From: Archilochus colubris
Lineage: Eukaryota > Chordata > Aves > Apodiformes > Trochilidae
NCBI GenBank assembly: GCA_023079485.1
Contig: CM041084.1
Location: forward strand, 19,992,609 to 20,056,608
Length of the DNA: 64,000 bases
Direction of reading: 5' to 3'
A model generated the notes under the pieces. That model was not told the origin of the DNA and searched no databases. It saw only the letters and a program-made list of their open reading frames with translations. Each line of letters begins with the position of its first letter. Within the stretch, counting starts at the first letter, position 1. Below are positions 1-12,200 of this stretch, in pieces. The position numbers and the translations under genes are program-made.

Positions 1-218
1 GAGCCCAATCCATAAGGGCTCTCCATATTTTTCTGCCTGCAGCATCAGGAATATATTACTGTAAAAATCAAAAATGCTGGCAAGCTCTGATGATTTCTCC
101 TTGCAGGCTTTTCTTGCTTCTTCCCAATTCATTTTAGAAGGAATTATTAAATAGCTGCTGTTATCATAATGGATGAAATCAGAATCTGGAGCAGTTGTGG
201 AATGAAACAGTTCAGCCT
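1..218 (-). CDS. MRC1L: Copy A exon 24 (first half of CTLD7), partial at window edge
   Basis: The acceptor TTTCTACAG precedes base 218. It translates in phase from the preceding exon to a CTLD N-terminal half: the NWEEARKAC helix, SELASI strand, and EPLWIGL at the very edge. It pairs with copy B exon 24 ([21 protein letters not shown]). The reading frame is open to base 1, where the window stops. Confidence 0.9.
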
Positions 219-3200
219 CTGTAGAAAAGGGGTGCAAATTCAAGAGGAAGGGGAGAAAACAGTGAAAATTACTAAATACCTGAACAGCAGTATTCCTTTT
301 GAGTAATAGATGAATGTGATGTGTCAGCACCAGCAATAAGGAAAAAGATTTCTTATTTCAAACACGGGAGACATTTTAACAGTGTCAGACTTGGAATTTA
401 ACAGACTTGGAATTATTAGTAACTATAGTGGGAATAGTGTATTCAGGAATTAGGGAGAGACAGATGATGAGCTCTGTGTATGTATAGACATGAACTGCAC
501 CAGATGAAATTATGGTCCCACAGTGGTCCTCCCACCTAGAGCTCTCCAGATCCCCCTCCCACAGTGCAGGTGAAATTCCTTCCAAGCAGAGTGCAGAATC
601 TCCACACCACTTCAGTATTAAAATAGGGATGAATTTCATTCTTAGCAAAGTTTGTAGCTCTGCTGCTGCTTTCCCATGTAGGAAGAAGTGAAAAAGGAAA
701 TTGTATCTTAAATGATACATGTGGAAAACAAAGACCTATTGCTAGCGATGGGGATAGAAAAAAGGACAAATACTGCCTTCATGTTCAGTCAGTGTTGAGA
801 CCTCCCTGGCAATCATTTTTACTAGTGACACCCTTGAGCAGCTTTTTGCACTTGCATGGGACAGAGCTGTGAAGCATCTGGCCCAGCTGTGGCTTCTTCC
901 TGTATTTTTACTCGCTGCTCAGCAGTTCCTTGTTCCTGTGGACTCTGCAGTGTAGCTGTGCTCCGGATGTGTCTCCCACCCTGAGGATACACAAGGAAAA
1001 CCAGAACTTTTGCCCTTCTGATTATTGCTGGTCTTGCAATATAAAAACATTGCTAGATACTGATGACCAAAATAAACAGTTTAGCTGACCTTAGTTAACC
1101 ACCCCTGGGAGTGCACATGAGGGGTTTTTACTGATGGGGGCTAGATCTGGGGGTGAGGATGGGGAAGGTGGTTTTAGTGCATTGTCTAGCTAGCTAAGAT
1201 ACCTATGGGGGAGATCACTGCTGGATTTGTCTTTATGCTTTGTATTTACATTTGCAAAATAACCTGATTCAGCTTCTGTACTAGCTGGATAAAACACAGG
1301 TGGCTAAGCTTTTCTGTCAATATCTTAGAAAAACATTATGAAGGCACAGCTCTTCCAACCTGTTTTGGGCATTTGCCTCAGGAAGACTGACGCAGGTGAA
1401 TTTGGCCTTTAAAGTGTCTACTAACCATGTTCAGGCAACTGATTTAAGTGTAGACATCTTCAGGGTAGGAGAAACCAACTTCCCCTTATCTCAGAGCATG
1501 TTTTATGCCTGGAATTCTTGAGTCTTGCATGGCTGGGCAGTAGCAACTGAGGACTCATATGGTCAGATTGTTCAGTAAATGTCTTCCAGCAAAGAAAATG
1601 AAAAGTAAAACTTACTGCTGTCCATCTGGCAAATATAGCTTTTTTTTTGCTGGCAGTCGGTGTTTTCCCAGTACCCAGCTTCATCTACAGATCTTTTTGT
1701 CATTGCAATACAGTCAGTCTATGAAAAAAATTAAAAAAAGAAAATTCTAGGTAATTAAGTGCAAAATGTCTGGCAAAATAATAGAGATTAGTTTGAAAAA
1801 ACAAGGCTAATAGCTTTCTTTTCTAGCTTTCTGGTTCTTTATTTTTTCTTAGAAAATAAATTTCTTGTCTTAATTATCCTAAGGCAATATACTTCCCTTG
1901 GAAGATTACTGGAAGCAAAGTTTTTTCAGTTTATTAAAATTACTTGGAGCTCACAAAGGCTACTTTTACTATGTAGTTAATGGTAATTTGTACAATAGAT
2001 TGTACAACAGTCTCGATTTGTTGAACTTTGCTTTAGATTCAAGCTGTACAAAGAGAAATAATAAAGCAAAGTAAAAACCTCAGGTAGTAATACTGATCAT
2101 GATCAGTAAAGTCTAATTCTATTTCATCCTAACAGTAATTATAAAACAGCACCCCTGCAGTTCTAAGCTTCTGCAAAAGAATGGTAGAAAATAACAACTC
2201 TAAAAAGGCCTTTTAATCACTGGGTACAGCTTTAAAAACTTGTTTACTGAAATACTATTCAGTTGCCCTGTGTTTTATGCCATTGAAATACAGTATCCTG
2301 TCTGAGAGAAACCAGGCTAGTTATGCTAAGTTTGAGTATGTTCTCTAAGTTATGTATTTCCCAGTTTTTTCTGATTACCTGAATTGTAATATATTTCATG
2401 TCAACTCTTATAAATTTGTCTCTAAAAGGGAATTTTTTTGCCCACTTTGAATAGTCAAAAAGGCTTCCATCTGTCCAAAGATACGTATTCTCAGTGCTAA
2501 TATCATTCAGTCCAATCCATGCTTCATTGGCAACATCCTTTAGGTGGAAGGTGAGGAAGGCTATTAAAAATAAAAGATCAGAGAAAGATAGTACTAGAAG
2601 AGTTGTCTTTCTTCACACTGATTGTAAAGCAATTTCTGAATAAAATAACCACTAAATTTTTTAAACTATTGCGAATACTATGCTCTGTATTTTTAAACAA
2701 TTAGTTAATGGTAAAAGAAAAATTACAGAGGGTAATCTAATGAAATCAGGAAAGAAAAAAAAAAAGGAGAATTATTCTAGATAAAAATGATACTTCTTGA
2801 GAATATTATAGAATTTAGGATTAGGAGGGACTGTGAATGGATTAATCAGGCTTCCCAAAACAACATCAACTGCACATATCTAATTTCTGATGGATGTCTG
2901 CTTCTTTCCTGATTTGAATATCCGTGAGCATATAGTTTCTATGAATTTTACTATTCACCCCATCTCCCAAGGCCACGGGGAACACACTATTCTGTTCCCT
3001 CTGTGTAATGCTTTTGCCAAGAGATGGCAAGTGTCATAATTCCTTAGTCCAGTCTTCTCTCTGGATCAAGCAGCTCCAGGTCTTACTTCATAGGTCATGG
3101 TACTTACGTCTGAAGGCTGGCTTGGTCACATCATTAGATGGTGTAATGTGCTGGCTTCAAACTTAGTGCCAAAAGGTTTAGACCTCCTACCTTGCACGGG

Positions 3201-6200
3201 CTCGTTGTGTATAGAGGGCAAATTTCCCCCTAATTCGATACAAGCACTTCTTGCAGAGTGCCAAGTCAGTCTCTCTTCTTCTCTGGATCCAAATATTTTG
3301 TAACACTGTGGGGACAGTAAAGGATCAGACAACATTTCAGGTCTTGGAGAATATTAAAAATATTTGTTTTGATAAACTCTGTTCTCTTCCCTACAGGAAA
3401 AGAGCAGCAGATGGAGGATCTGCTGAAATGTGAATACTGTCAGCTGGCAAAAGGGAGACTCAGCTCATCACAGTGATGCATCTGCAGCACTTACCAACCT
3501 GTGGGATGTCTGAGGTTAGTGCTGGACAAGGGTAGGCAACTTCCAAAAGCTTTTGAGGGAACTAAGTATCCAGTCACATTACTGAAAAGTGGAATCTTCG
3601 AGGGACTTAAACAACTTCCTACTCAGGAAAATAATTTGGAGCAGGCATCTCTCAGCCACAGACATAGAGCTGAAGCCTGAGCTTGTGTGAGCACTCAATA
3701 TTAGCAAAACAGTGTCAGGAAGAAGTGATCTTTTGTACCATGTATTAGTACCCCATGGAGATTTTTCCTGAAGGTATAAATGTATAAAATTGTTTTTGTG
3801 GTTACATACATTCTGAAGGACAGAAGACATTTTTTTAACTGTCTTATGTCACTTATCCCTTTTTGTGCCCTTCAAATGCATAAAAACTTCCCCTATTGAT
3901 TGAACTGTGGGACAGACTTGGGGGTTTCATTTGTTTTGTTTTGTTAAGGTTAAATGGCCAGGGGTACATTTTCTAACTGACAGTGCTTGCTCGTTTTGTA
4001 CATTTGATTCAGCATTTAGTGCTGCCTGTGTTACTCAGTTTAAGATTAGTTGTGATACCTGACTACGGATGAAAAGAGCTTTTTCATATCAAGGTTCATA
4101 TTAAATTCATTTTATGTTTTCATATCAAGGTTACTCAGAAAAAGAGATTTGCACTTACAAATAAGAATAATGAAACAATAAGAATATTTAAAACAGAGAA
4201 AGAAAGTTTTAGAAACTGAAAAAGTAACAACAGCTAAAGACACGCGGGTGTTTACAAAAATTATAGCATTCAAATTCACCTTTTCTTGAGATGTAGATAT
4301 GGAGTTTACAACATGAAAATCTGACTGCATGGCTAATAGAATACCACTTAATATACTGGTGTTTAAGTGAGAGAATTTATATAGGGAGAAAAAGTATATT
4401 GGATGGTGAAATGGATAGTTGTTGCTTTCTAACTTAAGCACATTTGCTAGATATGGCTGAGATTTGTTACTGCACCTTATTCTTAAACAAAAGCCAAGTT
4501 TCAGGACATCCTCCCAAAGGCTGAAGTACAGTAGGAGCAAATCCTGAGTAATTTGAATTGTGCCTTTCACAGATGAAACCATTTTTCAGACCACAGCTTA
4601 TATCTTTCCAAAAGCCTGTAAATAAGCAAAATACAGAGTATGACTGTCAGAAACTCTCATACCACCACTGCAGCAGTCAGACCCAGGCAGTATTTATAAA
4701 ACATAAGTGAAACCTTACAGAGTCAGGTGAAACAGTTTCCATGTACTCTATTTGCCCCAATATCCTCTTCCTTCCTCTGCAATTCATTCATCTCCTAATA
4801 GGAGGTTTTAAACCCCATAGTGAGGTTTTAAACCCCATCATACTTGTGATGAAAAATTGTATTGTTCAACTGCCTGTTTATGAGGTAGCCTTAAAAATAT
4901 ACATGTAGCATTTTGATGCTAAATTTTAAGCCAAATATTTCCTGTGCTGTTTTTCTACTCACCAAAATCTTCAGACATTATCACACAGTTTTCATCATTA
5001 TTTCCAAAGTCGGGTTCATTTGGAGCCCAGGCAACATAGTTCACTGGAGTCTCATCCAGCCAGCTGAAAAAAACAAAAAGACAGTGGCTGCCAAACAGGT
5101 GTCTTCAGCAGTCATTTAGTCATAACATCTGTTTAGCTCAAGGACTAATTAAAGTATTAGTAGTGATCAGAGAGCAAGGGCTCTACATATGCTGGAGAGG
5201 ACATATCCACAGCCTTACTTCTCATCTATTCAGTGTTATGGCATTCAAGTCCCATTTAGGCAGAGGCTGAATAAACAGCATCATACTCCAAGAGAAGGCT
5301 TATTATGGTCCTGACAAGGCTGAAACCCCAAGATCTCATCAGCACGTAAGTCTTCCCTTTCCTGCAATAAAGGTGCCCTCCTGTAATCATTCTACAAATG
5401 GATTTCTAAAACAGGTTCCCAACGAGCCATTTCAAGTAGTTGTTGGGTGAGATTTTGCTCACAGTCCTTGCTTCCAGCTCACAGAACTTGAACCCCTGGA
5501 TTAGCCTGATTAAACCCTTACATACACCTGGCCTTTCTCTGTAGCCACTGGAGATTTGATCAGAGTCAATTTCATTCTCAATCATGTCTGACTTTAATCA
5601 GATGAATAACATTCTAAAATTAGCTGTTCTCCTCACTACCCAAGAGTTGCTTTGGGGTTTCACTTAGTTGTCTCAGTGTAATACATCTTAGCCATGATCT
5701 TTGTTGGTTTTCATCTTCCAGATTTGGAAGGAAGACACATAGCTCTGCTTAATTATAAAAGAATTTAACACTTCTGACCTGAGATGAAATTACCATAATG
5801 TCTTATTCATTACCAGTTTTCCTTTACTCACCTGAAGTTCTGATCAAAGCTGACAACTAAGCCAATGAAATATGATCCCCCTCTGTGTTTTGTGTAAACC
5901 TAAAACAAAAGCAATTAACAGTTTAGCAATTGACAGTTCCTCAATATCAAGTAAAAATCTGGAAGTACATTTACTGTGGGTGTGGGGGTTTTTTTGTGTT
6001 TTGTTTTTTTTTTGTCTTCTCCATGATCTGAGCAAGAACCTTACCCTGGTTTCAAGAAAGCTAAAGGGCATAGGGAACATCCTGGAGAGAGGAACCCCCT
6101 GGACAGGAAAATAATAATAACTGTGTTGAATGCTACTTATCATAGAAGAGGTAAGCAACCTGGACCTGAACTATCCTTTGCTGAACTTTTATTATTTGTA

Positions 6201-9200
6201 TGCCTTTTCCTCTGCCTACTGAAAGCAATAGTAATTTCTTTACAGCTCCTGAATATATTGTTGAATAAGTCAGTAACATAGGACAATAGCTCAGGATTTT
6301 TGCCTAGCTGAAAATTGTTATTTTTATTTTATCAGCTGCTCTGCTTCAGAATTCAGTTATAATTTATAGACTCAATGCTTACATATTTCCACAGAAATTG
6401 TCTTTCTCTTTCATTCTCAATGACAACAAGGTCTGCAAAGTTCTTCTGACAAAATCTTCGTGCTTCTTCTATATGAACATGTCCTTTGCTGAAATAATAC
6501 TGTTTATCTTCATGTATAATCCATCCATCATTAGTAGCTTGGTATTCTGAAAGATAAAAGAGCATATATGCTACATTCATATCTGCTCTATACCAAGTCT
6601 GAGAATTATGCAGTAAATTTTGTTTCAAAGAGGAAAAAATCCTACCAAGTTTGCACTGTGTAGGTTCAGGTTTTTGCAGCATACCTGTGAAATAGAAGAA
6701 CATCATGAGCAACATTCCAAATACAAAAAATAATAAAAATCCAGAGATATTTGCTTTATGTAATTGCAAATGTTTTTTTTATAATGAGGAAAAAAAATGG
6801 AACTATGAGCTACCCAATGTATTTTGAAGATTTTAAAGAAAATGACACTGGATTAAATTTAAAAATGTATAATTTAGAAACAATTATCTAGTGAAAATTA
6901 AATGTTTAAAGCATACATATGTGTCTCCTAAAGCATCATGTTCAGCAATTCAGGATGTGCATTAAATTTGCTTTGTAAATGAAACATCATTGTGGAAAAT
7001 TATTTAGTATTTTTGCTTGGCATTCTGTTAGGAATTTTTTTTACATTTATGGGATTAAATATAGCCAAACAACATAAGCCAGCCAAAATATCCAGTTCTC
7101 AAGTTTGCCTACATAATATTAAGGCTTTCTCAAGTACTATGACATACTGAAAACTATAGGAAGTACTAAAAGCTTAATGCTGGTATTTTGTTTAACCACA
7201 CATCATTTCCAGTGTCTAGATGCATTCCTCTTATCCTGATGTCTTGGCTTTCCCTAGGGTAGTCTGGTTTTAAGGGTCCTGGAGTGATTCGAGAGGTACC
7301 TGGAGACCCAGCAGATACTAAACCCCTATTTCTGATTACGAGATTGTCTGGGGGGAAGCAATTAACCTGTTGATATTTCTCTGGTTGTATAAAGAGGAAC
7401 ACATTATTAAAGAGATAATGTGTTTCTTTCAGGAAGGTCATTTAGGATCAAGATAAACTGATCAGAGTATTTATGCCATGATTTCTGAAGTCATGCCGAG
7501 TAATCTCACCAAGACCACAGAACTGAATCTGCACCAAGTGATGTGCTCAACAAACCAGAAAGGGATACACAGGATGCACTGCTTCAAGTTGACATACAGA
7601 AGTCAGTGTTTTGATGGTGTATTTGTATGACTGACCTGCCCACAAAGAAACTGTGATTCTTCCTTTTTGGTTAAGCAATTTTTCAGCAGCAGCAGCAGCA
7701 TGGTGCCTTACTCACTGTCTAAGGGTAAATGTTGGCAGAATCATCAGTTATACAATGTATGCAGTGCTTTTTATATAACTTCTCTCTTCTCATCCATATT
7801 TTGCCTCCTACCAGTTCTCTGTGTGCATCCAACATTCTTTTCATTTCAGTAAGCATTTAAGAGGCTCCTGCTCCATGGAGATATGTCCAAATACTCAATA
7901 CCAGGATGGATGTAAAAGTAGGACCCAGTATAAAACAAGGTCTTTCATTATCAGTGTTCACTTGGAGACCTCAGCCCATGACAATCCAGTTTCCCCCTGG
8001 CAGGCTTCCCAACACACATCCATCAGGTCCATCTCTTGCCCTGGCACCAGGTGCAGGAGGCCTGGCAATAGGGCCCTACTGTGCAGGCAAAGCTGGTACA
8101 TGTAGGAGTCCTTCAAGGCTACAGCAGCCTTTGCTTTTGGTCTTTTTTTCAGAGTTTTCAGTTTCTATAGAAACTGATCTCTCCCTTTGATTCCCATCAT
8201 TCATTTCAAAGTAAGAAGAAAATCTTTCTTCTCTGTTGTACATGAAACTCTAGTGTTCTGCCTCTTTGGCTCTCCTGAGTGAGCCTGAAGCAGATAGAAA
8301 TGAAGATAAAAGAAGAGGGGATAAATACCTTTGCTTTGCAGACTTTTCATCCCATGGCAGAAGGAGATACAGCCAGAGATAAAGTAATAAGAACATCTTT
8401 AACTTATTGCCTTTGAGTACAACTGAAATATCTCAATTCACTCCTCTTGCTTTATGGGACACCTTCACTGCAATTGGTTTTAAAATTGGCATTTTTCACT
8501 ATCTTTCTTCTTTTTAATTTCTTTCAATTGTTTTTGAATTTAGGTTTATTGCTCCAATTACATAGGGAAGTAATCATACCTTTTTTCATTTCACAAATCC
8601 AATTAAGTAAATGGTCACAACGCAAGTCATTCCAGCGCATTTGGGGTAATCTTTTAAGCATAACACAATGTTCAAGTTCTTTATAATTGTTAGGTTCATC
8701 TTCATCCCAGTTCTCATAAGTTACCTGTGATGGAAATACATCTCAATTACTGTGTGATTCGAGCTGAATGGAAGTGATTGAGATTGCCATTCTAACACAA
8801 TTTCAGGGTCTCATCATCTCAAGTACCTTGTTTATGGGATCAGTGGGAGTTCAGATAGGTCTAAGAGGGCTGTAAAAGTCATGCTGATCAGCTCACTTTC
8901 CCCATCGCTCCCCAGAGAATGTGTAAAGAATACATAGTATAGAAAATATAGTATATATAGGATATAATATGGTGCCAGGGATGAAACAGGGGCAACTTTG
9001 TACTTCCATAAGTGTCTTAAGACAGTGCCACCACTAAGTACTGTAGGCAGGCAGCTGATGAATAAAAGACTGCCATTCACATGCTAAGGGTTTAAAGAGG
9101 CTGGGAAAAAAGGCAGCATAAAAAGATAAAATCTATATATTTAAAATGACAGAAAGTCAAACAATATCCAGCAAATAAGTACTCACAGGGGAACCATCAA

Positions 9201-12200
9201 TCCAGACAAACCCTTCATCAGGATTTAAGAGAAACAAACCAGTCCAGAAATTCTGATTGCCCAGTCCTTTATCCCTAAAAAAATAAAATTAAAAAATCAT
9301 ACGTTGTAGATATATGAGTGCAAAAAGAGGGGCCATGATATGCTATTTTCTGCCACATCTGAATTGGAAGCCACTGCTGCCCTATTGGCCCATAATCATG
9401 CTTGCTACCTGCACTCCACATCCAGGGTTTAATAGTTCTCTGTGTTGGGACAACACTTGTCACATTTTAATGTAAGTAAAAGAACAAGTGATGCAGCATG
9501 CACCTAAGCTCAGGCTCCCATCCTGGGGGCTGCCTTGCAGCTCTTGACTGAAGCGCGAATTCATGGAAAGAGGTTTCAGCAAAAGTAAACCATCAATAGA
9601 GAGCTATAATACAGTTGACTAATGAAAAATAGTGAAAATTGTTTTCCAACTGCAAGACACAGTATCTACGGTGCCAGCAAAATTTGGGGTGGCTTGGGGA
9701 GGGTAAGCTCAGCACAGTTCGGCTTGGAATGGTTTGGATCGGATCAGCTTCCCACGGCTTGGCACAGCTGAGAACAGCTCAGCTCAGAACGGCACAGCTG
9801 GGCTGAGAATGGAACATCATGGCACAGCTCAGCTTGGCACAGCATGGCTCAGAATGGCATTGCTCAGATCGGGTCAGCTTGGATCGGACCAGTTGGTTTG
9901 GCAAAAAACAGCTTGTCATGGAATGGCTTGGAGCAGACAGGCTCAGCATGGCATGGCTTGGCAGGAACAGCTAAGCTTAGTGTGGCGAGGCTTGGAGCAT
10001 CTTGCCATGGCCAGGCTTGGCTCCACTTGGTTTGGAACAGCACAGCACGACTCAGCACAGCTTGGAACAGCTCAGCTCGGCTCAGCTTGGAACAGCAGGG
10101 CCTGGCTTGGCTCAGCATGGCTCAGAATGGCTCAGCAGGGCATGGCATGTCACCATTCGGCTCAGCACAGCACAGCTTGGCTTGGCTCTGCTTGGTTCAG
10201 TACAGCTTGTCTCGGCACAGCTGAGAATGGCACAGGTCAGAAGGGCACGGCACATTTTAGAATGGCACAGCAGAGCTCAGCTCAGCATGGCACAGCTTAG
10301 AACAGCTCAGCATGCCACAATTCAGAGCAGCTCGGCATGGCATGGGTTGGCTCAGAATGGCTTGGTACGGCACAGTTCCGCTCGGCTTGGAATGGCTTGG
10401 TTCAGCTGGGCTTGGCACAACTTGGAATGGCTTGGCACAGGACAACATGATTTGGCACAGCTCAGCTCAGATTGCATTGGATTGGATCAGCTGGGATCGG
10501 CAAAAAAAGGCTTGGCACAGAAAGGCTTGGGGTGGATAGGCTTGGCACAGCTGGACTTGGCAGGAACAGCTAAGCTGAGTGCAGCCAGTCACAGACCAGC
10601 TTGCTATGGCTCGGCTCGGCTCTGCTCGGTTCGGAACAGCACAACACGGCACAGCACAGCTTGGAACTGCAGTTTTAAAATGGACAGTTTCAAACCCATT
10701 CCAAAAATTAGACCAGGATTCACCATTAATGTGAAACAACCTTGGATAAATAGCTATATGTTATGTACCACTGACAGATCTTGACCTTACAGAATACAAT
10801 TAGAATGCAGTGATTTAAACTGGGAGGGAAATGATGGTGTAATTTCTATATTGCAGACAAGACAGGGTATCTACAGTGCTAGCAAATGTTAATTAAAATT
10901 AATTCTGTTTGATTTCAGGAGTCTTCGGTTTATAATCAGAAAATTTGCACAATTTTATATATAAAATTCATGTTCAGTCCTTGTGTTTTGGCTTACATTA
11001 CACATTAAATCAAAATGTTTGATTAAAAAATTAATTGCACCCAGTTAAAAAGAGGCACCATTAGTGCTCAACATTTTGTTGTTTCATTTCTGGGAGAGGG
11101 ACCAACGTACAAATAGATCAGATCTGGAGAACAGCCTTGATAAAAACCTGTGATGAAAATTTCAAAATATAAAGAAATATTCAAGATTTTTTTCTTCTGA
11201 AGCAATGTTTCAGGGTGATATTTCCAAACGAATATTTAAAATTTTAATTTAAAACTTAAAATTTTTATTCATTCTTTTGCCCAACTCCAGATATATTTTG
11301 AAAAAATTCTTATTTAACATGGCATGAATGTGAAAAAAAATCATTATCCAAGAACTCACGATACTAATTGGCGTATTAAAATTTGATCTTCTCTTGTATT
11401 GATTGTGACCAGATTTCCACCTACTTCTCTACAGAATTCTTCAGCTTCAAACCAATTCTTCTTTTCACCTTCCTGTCTCACAAAAAACTATTGGGAAGAA
11501 AAAAAAAAATAAATTATGGGGTGTGCAAAGCTTGACATGTAAGAATATATAGTTGCCTATGTAATTACAATCAGTATCATTTTAAAACAGTGCTCTTCTT
11601 GAATATGACAACATAACACCTGTCAAGACCCATATTAAACATTAGTAATATAAATTGTAAGCATTTTTTCTCCACATAGTCTATATTGAAATAATATAAG
11701 AGTAGCATAGCTCTGAGGAGAACAAATGGACAGTGAAGCTGTTTTGCCAGGTGCTGACCCTGGCTGAGGAAGGGATTTTTGTATGTTTATGCACCCATAC
11801 AAATAGCATCACTTTCTACCATGAAATACACATATTCTTGAAGTAAGAAACTGGATATCTGACATTTCTGGGGAAAGGGTAATAAAAAAATCAGTAACCA
11901 ATTATAATTGATTACTGACTAACCAATAGTCAGAACCAATAATGTTACTAACAATAATTGAGTGTGACATAAAAATTGAGGCCCTCATAAATACAGGGCT
12001 AAAATCATCTCTAGCCTCCATATAAGCAGTCTCAAGAGAGAAGGTAAGAGGATATTTATAGTAAGACCTGGAAGAGAAGTATTGCATATTTAATATTTCT
12101 TGGTCTATTTTGCTTTTTCTTTACTTTTTTCTTTTCAAAAAGGAAATATTTCAAGGCCAAAGCAAAAGAATGCAGAAAGCCTTTACTTGATGAAGCATTG

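Noticed and set aside
2820..3080. Possible old CR1-like element
   Set aside because: Only vague resemblance at the first bases; the body could not be matched by eye.
7166..7441. Possible extra exon of copy A between exons 15 and 16
   Set aside because: The translation has no lectin or linker similarity, copy B has no counterpart, and exons 15 and 16 already join in phase.
9734..10784. Long open frames on both strands (up to 260 codons) rich in Ala, Gly, Leu, Gln, Ser, Trp
   Set aside because: They are a by-product of the pentanucleotide array, overlap in several frames on both strands, and have no domain or splice support.
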